A DNA stretch of 64,000 bases from Prillingera fragicola (taxonomy: Eukaryota > Basidiomycota > Tremellomycetes > Trichosporonales > Trichosporonaceae): the NCBI GenBank assembly GCA_002335605.1, contig BEDY01000006.1, forward strand, positions 868,001 to 932,000, in the 5' to 3' direction. A program made the position numbers and the translations under genes. Below are positions 55,074-64,000 of this stretch, one piece after another. Numbering within the stretch: the stretch's first letter is position 1; each line of letters begins with the position of its first letter. A model generated the notes under the pieces. It worked only from the letters and a program-made list of their open reading frames with translations. It did not search any database and was not told where the DNA came from.

Positions 55074-56229
55074 GATGGTGGCGACTGCTGGTGTAAGGTG
55101 AAGAAGGGTCGCTGTTCTGTTGTTTGTCGTATATGCTGAGAGTGAGAGGGTGAGTGATAGTGAGTAGCACAGTGTGTTGTACAATGCATGTTATCGCTGA
55201 CGCGGCGACCATCAATGACGAGGATGCGCATGGACCGGTGGAGGTCAGCCTGACATTCCTGTTGTGGGGGGAGGATGAGGCTGACATTGTAACCCCTGGG
55301 TGGTGACCGTGGCGCGTCGTGGGCGGGCAATGATGCGGCCATCCAGCGTAAAGATGCAGCGAGCAACGGTACCCTGTTTCTTCACTTTGCATACTATCTC
55401 TCATCTCTCTCTCCCATTCTTCTTCTATCTCTCTCTCTCCCTCTTGCATACAGCTCATGACCCATCTGACTCGACGTGGCACATGACCATCACACATGAG
55501 TCGACATCACCACATCTGTCTACACCTAGCACAACATCGCCACCATGACACCGTACTGTCACAATGTCGCGCCATTCACACCCCAGAGGTCGCCTTTGCG
55601 CGTACTAGCCTGGCCACATGACTAACAACCACACCTCCCACACTCATGCGCTCACCGCCGCCACTACCTTGCGTACTCGTCCAGGTACGCCAGCACTGCG
55701 TGCGCATGCGCCATGCGTTGCACGAGTCCGCCGGTGTCTGTCCTCCTCGACGTGGCCAGGCTCTGTGCCATCGGAAGGGCTTGACCTGCTATTGCCCATT
55801 TGCCCCTAACAGTGGTTTCTAATGGACCCCCTTAGTACCCCGGAGGTATTTTTTATTGACAATACAACACAATTTACAATTCTTCTTATTGACAAATGAC
55901 GCCTTCACTGCTGCTCCCCCGCACGCCAGTCACCGCACAGCCGCTGCTGCTGCCGCTCACGCGAGCGAGCGACGACGACGAACCTGTCCCGACGCACACC
56001 CCTCAGGTGGCAACGACCCCCGGGACGCCAGGGCCGACTCGCAATGGCAATGGCGACAGGGGTGGCGCGTAGCACGCCGGGACCCGTCACTGCAATTTTG
56101 ACCCACCCCCTTCATATAAAGACACCTGCAGCTAGTCGATCGCAAGAACAGCAGTAAACGCAGTGGCAACCAGCGAATTTGCATCCAAAACCTTCTATCT
56201 ACTACTCACTACACAACCAGGCCAACGAA
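55074..56229. promoter_or_regulatory. Divergent intergenic region between FUB1 and the UPF0643-like gene
   Basis: Contains both promoters. A run of CTCTCTCTC near 55395-55440 is a pyrimidine tract of the kind seen in fungal core promoters. TATAAA-like sequence (CATATAAAG) at 56114-56122 lies about 110 bp upstream of the plus-strand start and is a candidate TATA element. No gene is seen. Confidence 0.45.
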
Positions 56230-57144
56230 ATGGCCACAACCCTAACCCGAGTGAGCGTCCAAGACGCCATTCTCTCCCCCAGCTCGCGCGCAGTGGACAT
56301 TCCATACAGCTCGCACGCCGACGCCTCGTTTGACTTTCACGCCGAGCACGCCGCGCGCGGCCGCGCCCTCCCGACCTCACGAGGCCGAGACGCCTCCCCC
56401 AAATCCCTCCCCTACCTCAACTCCCCGCCGGGCTCCTCCCCACCGCTGGGCCTCCCCGGCCTCCCCCGGCGCGGCTCGACACAGTCGTCGCCCAAAGTCC
56501 CCGCCTTCCAAGCGCACCACCGCGCGCCCTCGGCGGACGCAGCGCACATCCCCCAAGACCCAATCCTCTACCTCCCGCCGCTCCTCAGCGGCCTCCCGCA
56601 CGGCATCGCGCACGACCACAAGGGCATCCCCCCGGGCCTGGGCGAGTTCGACACGCGCCTGCCCGACATCGACCCGGGGTCGCTGGCCCTGCACCGCGCG
56701 CTCCACTACTTCCGCCCCAACGACGAAACCTACGCGTCCACACCGTACAGCGCCGCCTTCAACTGGCCCACCCTCGACCTCCCGCTGCAGGTCGAGCGCG
56801 AGTGGTACGCGGTCGTCTTCCGCTCGCGCCGCAGGCCCGAATCCTCCTCCCTCGACCTGTACGCGGCCGACCGCGCGGCACACGCCGAAGCGGTCCGCAA
56901 CGGCGGCCTCGTCATGTACTGGTACGGCGTCCCGGACGGGACGGGGCTCAACCTCGCCACGTGTATCTGGCAGTCGCGGAAGCATGCCATCAATGCCATC
57001 TCGGGGCCAAAGCATGTCGACGCCATGAAGCAGGCGCGCGGAGCGTATGAGACGTATGAGCTCGAGCGGTGGGTCGTGCGAAAGATTGCAGGCGTCAAGG
57101 AGGTCGTGTTGTCCAAGTGGGAGGGCGGAGAGGTGGGCTGGTAG
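56230..57144 (+). CDS. UPF0643-like conserved fungal protein
   Basis: One exon encodes 304 residues from the ATG at 56230 (MATTLTRVSVQDAI). The first 130 residues are Pro/Ser-rich. The conserved C-terminal domain begins near LDLPLQVEREWYAVVFRSRR and includes LVMYWYGVPDGTGLNLATCI, WQSRKHAINAISGPKHVDAM and YELERWVVRKIAG. This is the pattern I associate with UPF0643, a fungal family of unknown function. The family name is from memory of the motif, not a search, so treat it as likely but unconfirmed. Confidence 0.6.
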   Translation: MATTLTRVSVQDAILSPSSRAVDIPYSSHADASFDFHAEHAARGRALPTSRGRDASPKSLPYLNSPPGSSPPLGLPGLPRRGSTQSSPKVPAFQAHHRAPSADAAHIPQDPILYLPPLLSGLPHGIAHDHKGIPPGLGEFDTRLPDIDPGSLALHRALHYFRPNDETYASTPYSAAFNWPTLDLPLQVEREWYAVVFRSRRRPESSSLDLYAADRAAHAEAVRNGGLVMYWYGVPDGTGLNLATCIWQSRKHAINAISGPKHVDAMKQARGAYETYELERWVVRKIAGVKEVVLSKWEGGEVGW

Positions 57145-57728
57145 GCTGGCAGGGAAGTGATATAGCAATAGAAAAACTACACGACGGCGCGGCGTTTAAC
57201 GATTGTGTGTACAACTTGAATGTATCCTGTATGGCCAACGCGGGCGCTGCTGCAACGACGTAGTTCAGTCCAAGCAGCCTCTGCTCTGACGCCCAACGTG
57301 CTCGCATTGCAGCTCGCATCGCACCACCGCAGGGTTCTCTGACGTTCGACGGCGTTGCCATCGTCGTAGGCACTGCACCATGGGTGGTGGCGAGGAACAG
57401 CCTCGGTGCATCTGCGTTGAGGGTCGCGGTAGGTTTGTAAGATGTCCCGTTCCCAAGAACCGCCGCGAGCATTGAGAGGTGTGAGTAGAGCAACAAATAA
57501 TCAATCAGTATGACGCCGTTGCACATTTCCTGCACCTTCGTCGCCGACCCTCTCTCCAGCTGCTCTTGCCCAGAGCCAGCTACCCTGCTTCCATGAGCCT
57601 TTCAAGACGCCCGCGCTCCTGCCAGGAGACGCTCAGCCAACGCCCTTCGCTTCTCGTAAGCCACACGCCCCAGGCCGCATCCGTCCCATTGGCAGTATCC
57701 CTGTATACAATGCATCTGCCTAGCCAAA
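57145..57728. terminator. Convergent intergenic region between UPF0643-like and SSS1
   Basis: Two genes end toward each other here, so it must hold both 3' ends and cleavage sites. The plus-strand AATAGAAAAACTACACGACG just past 57160 is A-rich but no certain poly(A) signal is claimed. No gene is seen. Confidence 0.35.
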
Positions 57729-58490
57729 TCACGCGCCACCGCTGTACTTGTCAGTTGTACTCTTGTGAGCGAGAAAAAGCAAACGTACACGAGAATGTTG
57801 TTGCTGGAGTGAGTAAATGTTGAAGAGCAGAAAATGTCGTTTGGACAGAGAAACACACTCGGTCAGCATTTGTCTCTCCATCCCTGGCAGATCCCGTTCA
57901 TTTGCTTGGAGAAGCGCAAAAGATACGCACATAGGAATGTGGATCAGCTTGACGACAAATCCGATACCTAAGCCCGTCAGTGCCAAATCGCCAACAATCG
58001 CAAGCAAAGACTCACCACCCATGACGGCAAAGCCAACGACGATCGCGCGGCAGAGCTGGATGTACTCTGAAAATCATTAGTATGGGTCCTTCCAGACAGC
58101 AACGAGGTTGACGAACCGCTCTTGGTAGGCTTGGTACACCTGTTGAGGAACTGGGTGGGTCAGTGTGTTGCAATGGTGAATGAATGAGCGAGGATGGAAG
58201 GTGGTAGCGCGCGAGACGACCAGCGTAGCGCACGGGGCAGTGACTGCTATGCGACATTCCCAACAGCATAGGCACATAGCCTGTGTCCTTGTCCTTGCTG
58301 TTGCTGCATGCGTTGGACGACACGTCTCGATGCAAGAGGCACGCAACATGACTGCTTCGAGCGCGTTCTTTCGTGCGTGTCTGTTGTTTCTCGGTCCTTC
58401 TTTTTGCTGAGCAGCAGCCAGACTTACGTGTGTGCCCTCCTTGACGAACGACTGGGGAATGTCGACCAGCTCCTTGATGCTCTCTGACAT
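57729..58490 (-). CDS. SSS1: Sec61 gamma subunit (SSS1) of the ER protein-conducting channel
   Basis: Single-spanning gamma subunit that clamps the Sec61 translocon. The 70 residues are spread over six exons: 58490-58428, 58150-58117, 58066-58016, 57967-57931, 57803-57789 and 57741-57729. All phases agree. The protein starts MSESIKELVDIPQSFVKEG, continues FLNRCTKPTKSEYIQLCRA, has the membrane helix IVVGFAVMGGIGFVVKLIHI and ends PINNILVGGA, the family's usual C-terminus. Length matches the family (68-70). The fifth exon is only 15 nt. The first intron is 277 nt, far longer than others in this window. Divergent from LSG1 across 225 bp. Confidence 0.97.
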
Positions 58491-58715
58491 GATGTACTGT
58501 GGGATTGGAGTGTAAGATGCAAGAGTACAAGATGTCTACTACTGTTGCTCATACAAAGGGACGTGGCGGGACACGCGATGTAGAGTGGCAGTTACGTAAT
58601 CTATTTATTCCCCCCACATTAGCACATGGGCCTCCACACTGCTCATTTCTCAAAATCTTGGAACATTGTGCATAGTCATCCACCATCCACCGTCCAAGGA
58701 GCCATACGCTGCACA
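58491..58715. promoter_or_regulatory. Short divergent promoter between SSS1 and LSG1
   Basis: Only 225 bp separate the two start codons, so an ER translocon gene and a ribosome biogenesis gene share one promoter region. AT-rich DNA (ATCTATTTATTCC) at about 58598-58612 sits near the middle. No specific element is claimed. Confidence 0.5.
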
Positions 58716-61117
58716 ATGGTACGCTCACAACGACTGTACAACAGCTCACACTCTAGGCCCCTAACCGCACAAAACACTCAAAGGCAGGCCTCGGCCGCGC
58801 CCTCATCAACCGCCAGCACAAAGAGGCGATAGCTCCCCAGGAGACCCAGCTCGTATGTCAACAGTCTCTCTCAAAATACTAACAGTGACTTAGTATGCTC
58901 TCGACGACAGCAACCCCCTGGCCTCGGTGACGCACGAGCGTGACCTCGACGCATTCCTTGCCAACGCCGCCCTCGCCGACGCCGACTTTACCACTGGTGC
59001 GTCCCACAGGGCTAGTCGCCACTTGCTGACAGACAACAGAGCGGTCCAAGATCCGCGTCATCTCGCAGCCCGGCATGCCTACCCCGCAGGTCAATCCCTT
59101 CCTCCTGTCCGCTGCCGAAGAGAAAAAGGTCGCGCAAAAGCAGTACGACATGCGTTCGGGCCTCAAGGTCCCCCGCCGCCCGGCTTGGACTCGCAACACG
59201 ACGCGCCAGCAGCTCGAGCAGCAGGAGCGCGAGAGTTTCCTCGACTGGCGTCGCGACCTTGCGCACCTTGCCGAGGACTCTTCGTTGCTGCTTACGCCGT
59301 TTGAGCGTAACATTCAGCTGTGGCGTCAGCTGTGGCGTGTGCTCGAGCGGTCGCACTTGATTGTCCAGATTGTTGACGCGCGTAACCCCCTGGGCTTCCG
59401 CAGTTCAGACCTCGAGGTGTACGTCAACGAGGTTGGCAGTGATGCTACTGGAGAGGAGACTACTGTCCCCGGCAAGGGAAAGAGGAGGAGTCTGCTGCTC
59501 ATCAACAAGTCGGACCTGCTCACTATTGAGCAGCGCCGGATCTGGGCAGACTACTTTGAGAAGGAGGGTATCAAGTATGCCTTCTTCTCGGCTGCTGCTG
59601 CCGCTGCCGAGCAGGAGGAGGAGGACAGGCTGCGCAGGAAGGCAGAGGGAGACTACGAGACAGAGGAGGAGGGCTCGGACGAGGAGACCAGTGACGAGGA
59701 GGAAGAGGACGAGGCAGCGGAGGAGGACAAGATTGAGGAGGCCGACGAGGACGAGCAGAGCCTCAACGACGACGACCTGGATTACGAGGACTATGACAGC
59801 GAGTTTGACAGCGAGGTTGACGCCGCCACCGAGGGCGTCAAGGCCGTGCGCTTCGAGGACGCCGAGCCCAAGGCCGAGTCGTCCACTGCCGCCGCTGCTG
59901 CCGCTGCTCCCGCGGCAGAGCCCAAACCTTCACCCGAGGCTACCGAGCCCGAGGGCCCCGAGGACCCCCGCACCCGTGTTCTCTCTGTCGCCGAGCTCGA
60001 GGAGCTGTTCATGTCCTCGGCGCCTGATCTGAGCGACTTTGCCACTGCCCGCGACCCCAACCCCACCAAGCTCATGGTCGGTCTCGTCGGTTACCCCAAC
60101 GTCGGAAAGTCGTCTACCATCAACGCCATTATTGGCGCCAAAAAGGTGTCCGTCTCCGCCACGCCCGGAAAGACCAAGCACTTCCAGACCCTGGTGCTTT
60201 CTGACGAGGTCACTCTGTGTGACTGCCCCGGTCTCGTCTTCCCCCAGTTTGCCAACACCCAGGCCGACATGATCTGTGACGGTGTCCTCCCTATTGACCA
60301 GATGCGCGAGTACTCTGCTCCCGTCGACCTCGTCTGTCGCCGTATCCCCCGCGAGATTCTCGAGGCAACTTACGGTATCCGCATCGACGTCAAGGAGATT
60401 GAGGACGGCGGAACCGGCAAGGTCGGATGGGAGGACCTCCTCTCGGCCTACGCCATTGCCCGTGGTATGACCCGTGCGTCGTTTGGTATGCCCGACACCT
60501 CGCGTGCAGCCCGTTACGTTCTCAAGGACTATGTCAACGCGCGTCTGCTCTACGCCCGCCCCCCGCCCGGTATGGACGCCGACGAGTTTATGGAGTCCTC
60601 GCGCGAGCGCACCATGAACGCGCTCGAGGACGAGTACCTCGCTGGCCGTAAGCGTGCACCCGAGACCCACGTCGGCAAGAACTCGGACACGTACGTCGCC
60701 CCCGCTGGCTCCAAGGCGGCCGCTGCCGCCACGGTCGAGGAAGGCGAGGACGAGGACGAGACTCCCGCCGCACCGGGACCCCGCGAGCGCCAGGCCACCT
60801 CAAAGTCGGTGCGCGCCAACGCCGCCTCGGCCCCCGCCCGTTCCGGCAAAGTCCGCCAGGCGGCCTTTGACGGTGCCTTCTTCACCGAGAGCGGGCCCGC
60901 GCCGCGCCCAGTCGTCAAGGGCCGGTCGCAGGGCAGTGCCGACCCCTCGGAGGGTGGTGCGGGATACTCGCGCTCGACAATGTATGCGCACCAGCGCCGC
61001 TTGGGGCCCGACGGCATGCCCCTCCTCGAGCAGGGACCTGTGCGCGTTAGGAATAACGGCAAGCAGCACTTTAAGCGCAAAGAGGGCAAGATGCGCTCTG
61101 GACGTGGTTACGATTAG
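58716..61117 (+). CDS. LSG1: LSG1, cytoplasmic GTPase for 60S ribosomal subunit maturation
   Basis: Releases the export adaptor Nmd3 from pre-60S subunits. Four coding exons: 58716-58718 (the ATG alone), 58757-58852, 58894-58996 and 59040-61117, giving 759 residues. Splicing the lone ATG to the second exon yields MAPNRTKHSKAGLGRALINR, the expected family N-terminus; without it the frame is closed. The GTPase is circularly permuted: G4 LLINKSDLL (about 220), G5-like FFSAAA, a long acidic insert, then G1 GYPNVGKSS (about 417), G2 SATPGKTKHFQT and G3 DCPGLVFP (about 460). The C-terminus is Lys/Arg-rich (RNNGKQHFKRKEGKMRSG). Confidence 0.96.
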
Positions 61118-61891
61118 AGCGGCGGTTTGGCAGTGTTTGGCTTGGATGATCTGTAGAGGTACAGCAACGGAGGGAGCTCAGTGTACAGTAGCATGGCCGC
61201 GGCCCGGCCACCCGACGAGCGCGTGTCCGCGCGCGCACAACTCTGCGGACACTGCGGCGCGCGGTGCGGGGCCAGCTGGGATAGAAAAGTAGTGTGGAGC
61301 AGCAGCGGCGGCTCCTCGGATCAACAAAACACATGGGTACAAGCCACACCTTAGATGCAGCCTTCTGTACAACTGTGTTTCCTCTGATGACGACGACAAT
61401 GATCTGCACAACTGCACAAACGATACCGGCCGAGAGGCACTGGAGAACTCTGCTCCGAGGCCGAGAAGCTGCGGAGGCACAAGCCGGCTGCATGAGCGAG
61501 TATTCCAGCCTATTCTGCAGATCCCTTCGGTGCAGCTGTTCTCCAGCCGTGGCGCCGGGCTGTGGGCGGCCCGGCAACTCGCCCTGGCACACGACCTGCG
61601 GCGACCCAACGTCCGTCATACCGGGGCCGCTGGGGTAGTTTTGCCTTGAAGTTCCGGCTGATCTGTTAAACTAAACCTACCGACTGCAGTACCTGAGCTC
61701 TAATCTGCTGATCTCTTGCATAGACGGCGGTGGTTGCGAGGGATGCGTAAGAGGAGCGCCATGCATATAAGAACAGCGAGGTGGGGGTCGGTAACAAAGC
61801 CATCAACTCTGACTTGTACATCTCCATCGCTCGAGTGCAACTAGCAACACCACCACTACTACTAGCGCCAACCTCCACTTTTCTGTTCATC
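61118..61891. other. Intergenic gap between LSG1 and the DUF1479 gene
   Basis: Holds the LSG1 3' end and the promoter of the DUF1479 gene. CATATAAGA at 61764-61772 is a candidate TATA element about 120 bp upstream of the ATG. No gene or RNA seen. Confidence 0.45.
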
Positions 61892-63484
61892 ATGTCCCGC
61901 CCCGCCACTGCTGGTGTCAAGGCCGCGCGCGCTGTGCGCTTTATGCAGACTGCGAGTTCTGCGCCCACCCCTCCCCCCATGCAGATGGGCATGATGGGTG
62001 CGCGCAAGGCCCGTCCCGAAGGCGATGTGAGTGTATTCTAGCCTGGAGGTGGCATCGTGGCTGACTTAACAGATTGGGTCCGTCTTTGCCTCGCTGTCTG
62101 GTGAGGAGGCCGTTGCTCTCCCCGAGCGTTTTCTGGACTTGAAGCGCGAGATTATCGGGGACGCGGATAACCAGGCGCGGCTTGTCGCTTCGTTCAAGAG
62201 CCTCACTGAGCGTCTGGCTCGTGCCGCCGAGGAGATTGAGCTCAAGCAGGAAAAGGTACGTCACGACTGTGTAGCTCGCGCTGACGACAGATGATCCCCA
62301 CTGTGACTTCCGAGCAGCTTATCGCTGGCGACGCCGACCTGATCGCCCGCATCAAGGAGTGCGGCACGGCGGTCGTGACCAACGTGGTCGACCACGCGAC
62401 GGCCGAGCGCTGGCTCGCCGAGGTCGAGGCCTACACCCAGGCCAACCCCCAAGTCAAAGGCTTTCCCGCCGACGACAAGCAGGTCTTTGAAGTCTACTGG
62501 TCCAAGCCGCAGCTCGAGGCGCGCGCCCACGCGCGCAGCGTAGAGGTCCAGCGCGCGCTGCTCAAGCTCTTCGCCACCCCGGGAGCAGACACCGAGGTCT
62601 CGCTCGACATGCCCCTCATGTACGCTGACCGGCTGCGTGTGCGCCACCCGGGAGACTCGCGCTTTGCCCTCGGCCCACACATGGATGGCGGCAGTGTCGA
62701 GCGCTGGGAGGACCCGATCTACCGGTCGGTGTACGCCAAGATTCTCTCTGGCGACTGGGAAAACTTTGACGCTTTCGAGATTGACGCCCGCTCCCGCGCA
62801 AACCAGAACATGTACGAGGGTCCAGGTGCTTGCGGCGTGTTCCGCGCGTTCCAGGGCTGGACGAGCCTGTCCGACACCGGGCCCGGCGAGGGCACGCTGC
62901 GCGTCTACCCGCGCCTCCGCGAGATGACGGCCTACACCCTCCTCCGCCCGCTGTTCAAGCACAAGACGCCGCGCGCAGCCCTCACGCGTGAGCAGTACCT
63001 TGCGGCCGACAACTGGGAGCTCGACACCAGCACCTCGGCGTTCCCCAACGCGCCCCCCGCGCGCAGCCAAGAGTTCAACGACGAGTCCCACCCGCACCTC
63101 CAGCTCGACCGCTCCGTCGTCTCCATCCCCCGCGTCCAGCCCGGAGACCAGGCGTGGTGGCACGCAGACGTCATCCACGCCGTAGAGTCCACCCACCGCG
63201 GCAAGGGCCCCAGCGCAGTCATGTACATCCCCACCGTGCCTCTCACAAAGATCAACGCAGAGTACATCCGCGACCAGCGCGCCAGCTTGGAGCAGCGTAT
63301 CCCCCCGCCAGACTTTCCGGGAGGCGAGGGAGAGACCACCTTCAAGGGCACCGGCACACCCGCAGACGTAAAGGGTGACGCCGCCCGCCGCGCAATGGGT
63401 CTCGCACCGTTCGAGCTCACTGCCGGGCTCCGTCTCGGCGAGCAGCGCGTGCGTGAGGTCGCCAACAAGGTGTTTGGTTTCTGA
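61892..63484 (+). CDS. DUF1479 protein, probable 2-oxoglutarate/Fe(II)-dependent oxygenase fold
   Basis: Three exons, 61892-62026, 62073-62255 and 62291-63484, encode 503 residues. The first exon gives a basic, acid-poor leader (MSRPATAGVKAARAVRFMQT), typical of mitochondrial import. The body starts near residue 46 with IGSVFASLSGEEAVALPERF and matches the DUF1479 family in length and motifs. The predicted metal ligands are His and Asp in LGPHMDGGSVERWED (about 235-237) and His in WWHADVIHAVESTH (about 401). The family includes bacterial YbiU; the substrate is unknown. The third exon alone could start at an ATG at 62291, which would make a leaderless cytosolic form. Confidence 0.88.
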
Positions 63485-63643
63485 GTAGATGATTGCCCCC
63501 GTCTTGTCCATTGTCTCTGTTTTTTAGTCATGTATGCATTGATGCCGTTTTCTTGACCTCGTTGCTTGTCATTCTATACTGCGGCCGCCCAGAGATTGAC
63601 CGGCTTGCTAACTGGCGCGCGCCGCGCGCTTTAGAGCGCACAT

Positions 63644-64000
63644 CTACTGTGTGAGCGCGTTGGATGCCGCGGCGTCACCGAGGCGCGCCTTGTGGATCTT
63701 GATGTCCTCGACCGGCCGGTCGTTGTTGTCGGTCGTGACGGCCTCGAGACGCTGCACAGTCTGCATACCCGAGCTCACGCGGCCAAAAATCGTGTGCTTG
63801 CCGTCAAGGAAGGGTGTCGGTGCCTGCTCGTCAGTGGGGCTCTGGCTTGCCAGCCGGCTACGTACGCAGGTGATGAAGAACTGGGATCCTGGATAGTCAG
63901 CTTCGGCCCACCAGCACACGACGCACCGTTCGTGTTGGGTCCCGAGTTGGCCATGGCAAGGATACCAGCGCCGACAAAGCGCAGCTCGGGGTGGATCTCG
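63644..64000 (-). CDS. PPIL1-type cyclophilin (peptidyl-prolyl isomerase), C-terminal part
   Basis: Runs off the right edge, so only the last 92 residues are visible. Exons on the minus strand are 64000-63927, 63888-63866 (23 nt) and 63823-63644, with introns of 38 and 42 nt. The sequence reads [47 protein letters not shown] and [16 protein letters not shown], which is closest to PPIL1, a cyclophilin of the activated spliceosome. The residue equivalent to Trp121 of human cyclophilin A is Phe here (APTPFLDG), which in other cyclophilins weakens cyclosporin binding. The last 12 residues (AAASNALTQ end) extend beyond the fold. Converges on the DUF1479 gene. Confidence 0.9.
   Translation of the reverse strand, partial: RDPPRAALCRRWYPCHGQLGTQHERCVVCWWAEADYPGSQFFITCVRSRLASQSPTDEQAPTPFLDGKHTIFGRVSSGMQTVQRLEAVTTDNNDRPVEDIKIHKARLGDAAASNALTQ

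Noticed and set aside
59930..60670. 246-residue minus-strand frame across LSG1
   Set aside because: Antisense shadow of the GTPase exon.
62261..63511. 416-residue minus-strand frame opposite the DUF1479 gene
   Set aside because: High GC at third codon positions opens the opposite strand; the plus-strand protein has the conserved motifs.

Overview
The window is nuclear DNA from a fungus, most likely a basidiomycete yeast of the Tremellomycetes (possibly Trichosporonales). The reasons are GC-rich coding sequence, genes split by many very short GT-AG introns (33-50 nt, with CTNAC-type branch sites close to the acceptor), a DUF6534-type seven-helix membrane protein, and large low-complexity versions of conserved eukaryotic proteins. 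The placement is inference from gene content and intron style. All exon boundaries were read by eye from splice signals, frame continuity and family conservation.

Left conserved block (1-24.6 kb). A partial VPS3/TGFBRAP1-like endosomal tethering gene (minus) shares a short divergent promoter with ESF1 (plus, 18S rRNA processing). ESF1 converges on a very large SEC16 (minus, COPII exit-site scaffold). SEC16 diverges from a roughly 1,094-residue protein with a cyclin-like fold that I cannot assign; it sits behind an 882-nt stretch with no ATG. Then come a MutY/MUTYH adenine DNA glycosylase (plus), a Ure2/GST-like glutathione transferase (minus), an unrecognised gene with an apparent frameshift, and a DUF6534 membrane protein in eight exons.

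Central desert (24.6-51.3 kb). About 26.7 kb holds only one gene I can defend, an acyl-CoA:6-aminopenicillanate acyltransferase-like Ntn hydrolase (peptidase C45 family). The rest is unique-looking DNA with stops in every frame and several tandem arrays: units of about 150 bp, about 100 bp, and shorter ones. A centromere or pericentromere is one explanation; a decayed repeat-rich region is another. No transposon protein can be recognised.

Right conserved block (51.3-64 kb). A Gln-rich unknown protein (minus), a PI31/Fub1 proteasome regulator (minus), a UPF0643-like protein (plus), SEC61-gamma/SSS1 in six tiny exons (minus), the ribosome-export GTPase LSG1 whose start codon is alone in its coding exon (plus), a DUF1479 2-oxoglutarate/Fe(II) oxygenase-like protein with a mitochondrial-type leader (plus), and the C-terminal part of a PPIL1-type cyclophilin (minus).

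The genes do not form a pathway or biosynthetic cluster. They are housekeeping genes of secretion (SEC16, SSS1), ribosome biogenesis (ESF1, LSG1), endosomal traffic, DNA repair, proteostasis and splicing. The least explained items are the cyclin-like protein with its repeats and leader, and the desert with its satellites and single enzyme gene.
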